Source: Flavobacterium sandaracinum (GTDB taxonomy: Bacteria; Bacteroidota; Bacteroidia; Flavobacteriales; Flavobacteriaceae). From it: a stretch of DNA of 38,114 nt. The stretch spans positions 1 to 38,114 of the forward strand of contig NZ_SMFN01000028.1 of NCBI RefSeq assembly GCF_004349135.1. Reading direction: 5' to 3'. How positions within the stretch are numbered: the first letter of the stretch is position 1; each line of letters starts with the position of its first letter. The notes under the pieces were generated by a model that saw only the letters and a list, made by a program, of their open reading frames with translations, was not told the origin of the DNA and did no database searches. Of the stretch, positions 34,036 through 38,114 are shown in pieces. A program made the translations under genes and the position numbers.

Positions 34036-34043
34036 TATTTTTG
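34036..34043 (+). promoter_or_regulatory. Candidate -7 promoter box of the ParB-like/HEPN gene pair
   Basis: TATTTTTG fits TAnnTTTG. It is about 100 bp before the chosen ATG (34141), leaving a long leader, and has no clear -33 box. Tentative. Confidence 0.35.
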
Positions 34044-34140
34044 CTATATATGTTGATTACTATTGAACTTAGTTCGTACGTTAAGAAATTTAAACATTTG
34101 TTATTTAATCAATTATAGACTTATAAATAGAGTAATAAAT

Positions 34141-35391
34141 ATGTATAAACTAAAAATATTAGACTGTAAAACTTTTCAGGATAGAAAATGGATGTTATGT
34201 AAAGGCAGTCTGAATGAGTATTTAGAAAGTTTAAAACCGGAATTTTATACTTTTTCAATTCAACGAAAAATAGTAAAGAACCAGTATTTAGATACTTTAA
34301 TTACAACGATTAAAGAAAAAGATCCAATACCGGTAGTAACATTGACTTATAATGACGTTAAGCTCCAGCCTAAAGTTGGTGATGAAGTAAGTATTGATAT
34401 GGAAAATATTGAAATACTTGATGGACTTCAAAGGACATTTAGGTTATGGGCACATAATGAATTAATTAAAGAATATGAATCGTCAGCTATTACTGAACCA
34501 ACATCATTCGCTAAGCATATTAAAAATAAATATCCAATCTTTTTTGAAACAGGAATAGTTTCTTTAAGTAAGATTAAAAATTTCTATCAAAATGGAGAGT
34601 TTGATGAGATAAAAACATCATTTCAGGATTTCGATGTTTATTTTGTTGTTTGGATAGATCTTACCCCAAAAAAAGTAATCCACAAAATGCTTGTTTTGAA
34701 TGCTGGGCAGAGGAGTGTTAGCAAAACGCACCAATTTGAACTCTTATTCCTGTATTTATGGGAGGACCTGCGAATTCAATTAAAAGACATTACTTTATAT
34801 CGTGAAAAAGAATCTGATGCCAACAAAATTAAATCAGGTGCCCGCAATTCAGGAGAATATATGTTTACCTCTGTAATAGTTGCTTTAAGATCCTTTTTGG
34901 AAAAAAAACCCTTGCGTGTTTCAATTGACGATTTAGATGTTTCTGAATTAGGTCAGGGTGAATCGTCAGGAGAAATTAACGAGGGTATTTTTAATACTCA
35001 TTTTATCAAACTGTTTTTAGAGAATCTAAAAGCTCTGGATGATGCTGTTATAGAAAAAGAAGCTGAACATGGAAGGAAATGGTTTGTCAAAGACACAACA
35101 CTTTCAGGTATTCTTGCAGGATTAGGTGCTTATGCAAAAGTAAACGAGACACAATCCATCGAAGACATTACCCAACTATATCAAGATAGTTTTGATAAAC
35201 TCCTCATTAAGGTAAAAGAAAAAGGATTTACTCTTAATGAATTTACCAAGCAATATAATGAACTATCCAGCCGATCTGTCAATATTGGAAATTTTATTAG
35301 AAAAGTTGTTATGGATTATACCGTTCAGCTTTTAGAAGATGCTGATCCTTCGTGGGAGACTATTTTTAAATCTAAATCTAAAATTGGATAG
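34141..35391 (+). CDS. ParB/DUF262-superfamily-like protein of a putative two-gene system
   Basis: 416 residues from the ATG at 34141 (MYKLKILDCK); codons upstream stay open to a TTG at 34063 but give a sequence unlike a protein start. Residues 35-110 resemble the N-terminal domain of DUF262/DGQHR/ParB-like proteins: a conserved-looking FSIQRKIVKNQYLDTLI segment, then ILDGLQRTFRLW with D94, G95, Q97, R98, comparable to the DGQxR motif that binds or hydrolyses nucleotides or phosphodiesters in that fold. A second block LNAGQRSVSKTHQFELL (~186-202) fits the same superfamily. No family is recognised with certainty. It lies 3 bp upstream of the HEPN-motif gene, so the two form one operon, inserted between DUF1896 and topB. 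Confidence 0.7.
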   Translation: MYKLKILDCKTFQDRKWMLCKGSLNEYLESLKPEFYTFSIQRKIVKNQYLDTLITTIKEKDPIPVVTLTYNDVKLQPKVGDEVSIDMENIEILDGLQRTFRLWAHNELIKEYESSAITEPTSFAKHIKNKYPIFFETGIVSLSKIKNFYQNGEFDEIKTSFQDFDVYFVVWIDLTPKKVIHKMLVLNAGQRSVSKTHQFELLFLYLWEDLRIQLKDITLYREKESDANKIKSGARNSGEYMFTSVIVALRSFLEKKPLRVSIDDLDVSELGQGESSGEINEGIFNTHFIKLFLENLKALDDAVIEKEAEHGRKWFVKDTTLSGILAGLGAYAKVNETQSIEDITQLYQDSFDKLLIKVKEKGFTLNEFTKQYNELSSRSVNIGNFIRKVVMDYTVQLLEDADPSWETIFKSKSKIG

Positions 35392-35394
35392 TTT

Positions 35395-36630
35395 ATGACT
35401 GGAAAGGAAATACTTAAAAACTTTTATAAGCTTACTTATCAGCATTACCATTTAACCATCGCCGACTTTGAATTACAAGTTGATGATGATTTTTGGACAA
35501 ATGATGAGATAATTGATCAATTAAGAGGTGATGCCATACTAATTGCATTACCAAAAATTAATGAGTTATTAGAAGCATTTACAGAAGCTAAAACTGGTGC
35601 CGATTATTTAGTAGATGAATATCAGCCTTTAGAAAATGTTGAACTTATTGACTTTGCCCATGATGATTTTAGGAAAAGAAACAGGGCCTTCAGTTACTCT
35701 GATGGTGAATTTGGATACTTGGCTTTATCTAAACTTTTAATGATAAATCCCTTGTCATCAATTGATGAGACTTCGCAGGACTATAGAACTCTTGTAGATT
35801 TTATATCAACAGCGGTAGTTAATACAGAAGATGATAAAATAACAACATTACTTTCTCACATTGAAACTGCAAACGTAAACTGGGGTGTTCTAATTCATAA
35901 AATTGTTCATCATCAAACCTCTTTAAGTATTTATTCCTATTTATATTATAGAGAACTCTTACAGGGAGGGAAAATTGATTTAAACCCTAATCTTAACTTT
36001 ACGCATGCACATGGAGCAACAGCTGTGTTAAATCCTAATACTCATTACGAGCAATATTTTGAGGTATTTGATATTATCAATGAATTAAATCATGCTACTG
36101 ATACAATTACAAGGTTTTTAAAACTGTATCACATAATAGAATATTTGGTCTATAGAAGGGAATTGGTTGAGATTGAACAGAAGGCAAGAAATAATAGAAC
36201 CTTTATACGCGAAATTCACAGTTTTACTGGTAAAGGACAGTCAGACAGTGAACTTAATATTTTGAAAAGAAATTTTAAAAAAATATTTGATGCTGAAATT
36301 CTTGCTGATGCCTTTCAACTGAATCCTTTAACCCCACAGGAGGGTCTTTTTTTAAGAACATACTGGGGCATTGATATACCACCTGCTACAAATCGTTTCA
36401 ACCAAAGAGATATTGTAAGTATTACAAACTTAATTTACAGAATACGAAATAGTATTGTTCATAACAAGGAAAGTGAATTCCATATTACTACATCAAATAC
36501 CGATGATTATGCTGATGTTTTAAACTTGATAAAAAAGTTTATGACAATATTGGAAAAGCAGATTTTAGATAAAATTTCAGCTGACGTTCCTGTAATTAGT
36601 TATCAAAGTCAACATATTGAACTCTATTAA
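35395..36630 (+). CDS. HEPN-motif protein of a putative two-gene system
   Basis: 411 residues, soluble. The C-terminal region reads LIYRIRNSIVHNKE, which contains the HEPN RNase signature R-x4-H (R351, H356; bases 36445-36462) between two long helices, as in ApeA-like HEPN proteins. The first ~330 residues are mostly helical and I do not recognise them. HEPN proteins in phage defence and toxin modules cut RNA on activation. The upstream ParB-like gene, 3 bp away, would be the sensor, regulator or antitoxin. A purely structural HEPN fold cannot be excluded, but both motif residues are present. Confidence 0.72.
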   Translation: MTGKEILKNFYKLTYQHYHLTIADFELQVDDDFWTNDEIIDQLRGDAILIALPKINELLEAFTEAKTGADYLVDEYQPLENVELIDFAHDDFRKRNRAFSYSDGEFGYLALSKLLMINPLSSIDETSQDYRTLVDFISTAVVNTEDDKITTLLSHIETANVNWGVLIHKIVHHQTSLSIYSYLYYRELLQGGKIDLNPNLNFTHAHGATAVLNPNTHYEQYFEVFDIINELNHATDTITRFLKLYHIIEYLVYRRELVEIEQKARNNRTFIREIHSFTGKGQSDSELNILKRNFKKIFDAEILADAFQLNPLTPQEGLFLRTYWGIDIPPATNRFNQRDIVSITNLIYRIRNSIVHNKESEFHITTSNTDDYADVLNLIKKFMTILEKQILDKISADVPVISYQSQHIELY

Positions 36631-36696
36631 TACAACAAAACATCTGCCTAGTATTCTTGTCCATTTTTGGTTTTTGGATAGTGATGGAATTGATCA

Positions 36697-38114
36697 TTAT
36701 TTCTTCGGAAGTTTAGATTTTTCAAATTCAAAGGAGCTTTCCGCTTTATCATTCAATACAATATAGGCATCGAATTTCTTTCCAGCTTTACTTTTCATTC
36801 CTCTGATAAGAGAAGTTCTGCCAGTATTGACAAGACTTTCAATATCAGTTATACTTACCTGCACACCACATACATTTCGGAACTGTAACCAGTTGCAGAC
36901 CTCATCAGGACATTTAACAATTTTATCCCTAATAATTAGTTGCTGCTTTTTGCATTTAGGACAAACAAGGGTAGGCAGGTTTTCTTGTGCAATGGCCGTT
37001 TGCAACAATTCATTTGTAATGGATGTGGCATAGATTTCCATTTCTTTTTGAAAAGCTTCCGCATTACTTTCGTTGTTTTCAATTTTCTGCAAAGCCAGCT
37101 CCCACTCTGCGGTCATTGCTACATCGGCAATTTTCTTGTCTTTTACTAGTTCATAGACTTGCAATCCTTTATCGGTAGGTGTCAGGGATTTATTTTCCCT
37201 TTGGATATAGTTACGGCTAAACAGGGTTTCAATAATGGCGGCTCTTGTGGCTGGTGTACCAATACCTACGTTTTGCATTGCTTTTCGCTCCTCTTCATTT
37301 TCAATCTCCTTTCCTGCCGTTTCCATAGCTGATAAAAGTCCGGCCTCAGTATAAAGCACAGGCGGTCTGGTTTTCTTTTCCAGAACCGAAGCACCTTTGA
37401 TTTTGAGTTCATCACCTTTTTTCAGTTTGGGAAGTTCCTGAACAGGTTCTGCATCATCATTGGAGAAATTACCTATGATGGAACGCCAACCTGGTTCCAA
37501 TATCTTGCAGGCTTTCAGGGCAAAATCATAATGCAAAGCCTGTAAAGTAATATCGGTTATCTCTTTTGTACAGGCTTGTGAAATTGCTTCCAGTAGTCGA
37601 AAGGCAATCATATTGTAAACGGCATTTTCCTTGGCCTGTAATGCTGATGGGATTTTGTCCGTAATCAGCAGACCATGATGATCGGTAACACGAAGGTCAT
37701 TTACGATACGTTTATTGAAATGCCCCCATTTCACTTTGGTTACTGCTTTCTTGAAGGCTCCCATATCCTGTAAAGCCCTTATCAGATTTGGAATCTCTGC
37801 CCACATATCTTCAGTAATATATTTACTCCCAGTACGCGGGTAAGTAATAAATTTCTTTTCATACAGGCTTTGCGCAATGTTCAAGGTTTCTTCAGCCGTC
37901 AGATTCAACTTTTTATTGGCTTCTTTTTGCAAGCCAGTCAGATCAAACAGCAAAGGCGGTTGTTCCGTCACGCTTTTGGTTTCTACAGTGGTAACCGTAA
38001 CTGTATTGCCATTTCTTTCGATGGACTTTAATATATTTTCCACAAGCTTTTTATCTTGCCATTTGTTTTTGGAAAGGCTTTTAAAATCTATGAACTCTTT
38101 TGTATGGGACACCT
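36697..38114 (-). CDS. topB: DNA topoisomerase III (TopB), C-terminal part
   Basis: At least 472 residues, open to the right edge of the window; the N-terminal toprim domain (roughly 200 residues) lies outside, and the GTG at 38112 is not taken as a start. The type IA active-site segment FITYPRTGSKYI holds the catalytic Tyr. A nearby GIGTPATRAAIIETL block and a C-terminal zinc-ribbon-like CPKC...CPDEVC region follow. It relaxes or decatenates DNA; TopB homologues are standard in CTnDOT-type elements. It is convergent with the HEPN gene, 66 bp apart. Confidence 0.92.
   Translation of the reverse strand, partial: VSHTKEFIDFKSLSKNKWQDKKLVENILKSIERNGNTVTVTTVETKSVTEQPPLLFDLTGLQKEANKKLNLTAEETLNIAQSLYEKKFITYPRTGSKYITEDMWAEIPNLIRALQDMGAFKKAVTKVKWGHFNKRIVNDLRVTDHHGLLITDKIPSALQAKENAVYNMIAFRLLEAISQACTKEITDITLQALHYDFALKACKILEPGWRSIIGNFSNDDAEPVQELPKLKKGDELKIKGASVLEKKTRPPVLYTEAGLLSAMETAGKEIENEEERKAMQNVGIGTPATRAAIIETLFSRNYIQRENKSLTPTDKGLQVYELVKDKKIADVAMTAEWELALQKIENNESNAEAFQKEMEIYATSITNELLQTAIAQENLPTLVCPKCKKQQLIIRDKIVKCPDEVCNWLQFRNVCGVQVSITDIESLVNTGRTSLIRGMKSKAGKKFDAYIVLNDKAESSFEFEKSKLPKK

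Noticed and set aside
1..38114. Prophage, IS elements, rRNA or tRNA genes
   Set aside because: No phage structural genes, transposase genes or recognisable rRNA/tRNA sequences were found on either strand.

Overview
The window is most of a CTnDOT-type integrative conjugative element (ICE) from a member of the Bacteroidota, most likely a flavobacterium or sphingobacterium. Three things support this: the DUF4134/DUF4133/TraG-to-TraQ gene set found only in this phylum, A/T-rich DNA with few Shine-Dalgarno sites, and promoter -7 boxes of the TAnnTTTG type. The host genus and both att ends cannot be read from the sequence. No integrase is present, so the element continues beyond the window.

Layout. 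Positions 1-1440 hold a decayed end: a 108-bp tandem repeat, a small receiver-like protein, a 110-bp nested palindrome and a frameshifted HTH gene. Positions 1441-11324 (minus strand) carry the mating-pair-formation operon: traE, F, G (VirB4), I, J, K, an unnamed gene, L, M, N, O, Q and a small membrane protein. Positions 11530-15843 (plus strand) carry an XRE regulator followed by an OLD-family nuclease and a UvrD-like helicase, a Gabija-like defence module that separates traE from traD. Positions 15884-17735 (minus) hold traD, a DUF3408 gene and the ParA-like traA. Positions 17736-18426 are a 691-bp hairpin-rich region that probably includes oriT and the divergent promoters. Positions 18427-20155 (plus) hold mobA and mobB (relaxase).

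Two cargo blocks lie between mobB and mobC. The first (20278-22260) has a lipoprotein monooxygenase-like gene, an AraC regulator and an isochorismatase-type hydrolase. The second (22590-25878) has an HxlR regulator, two NADP-binding oxidoreductases and an FMN-dependent monooxygenase. A diverged 5' fragment of mobC lies between the two blocks and the intact mobC follows the second, so the second block is flanked by a direct repeat of about 240 bp and was probably captured by recombination between related ICEs.

After mobC come a 1792-residue N6-methylase/helicase protein and a DUF1896 gene (minus), then a two-gene unit at 34141-36630 (plus), then the C-terminal part of a topoisomerase III gene running off the right edge. 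The two-gene unit encodes a ParB/DUF262-superfamily-like protein and a protein with a C-terminal HEPN RNase motif. It sits at a typical cargo position and is the best candidate here for an undescribed defence or toxin system.

How the parts work together (inference from family knowledge): MobA and MobB would process oriT, MobC would pass the strand to the TraE-TraQ channel, and TraA/DUF3408/TraD would be accessory transfer functions. The Gabija-like and HEPN modules would protect the host or the element, and the redox cargo would serve host fitness.
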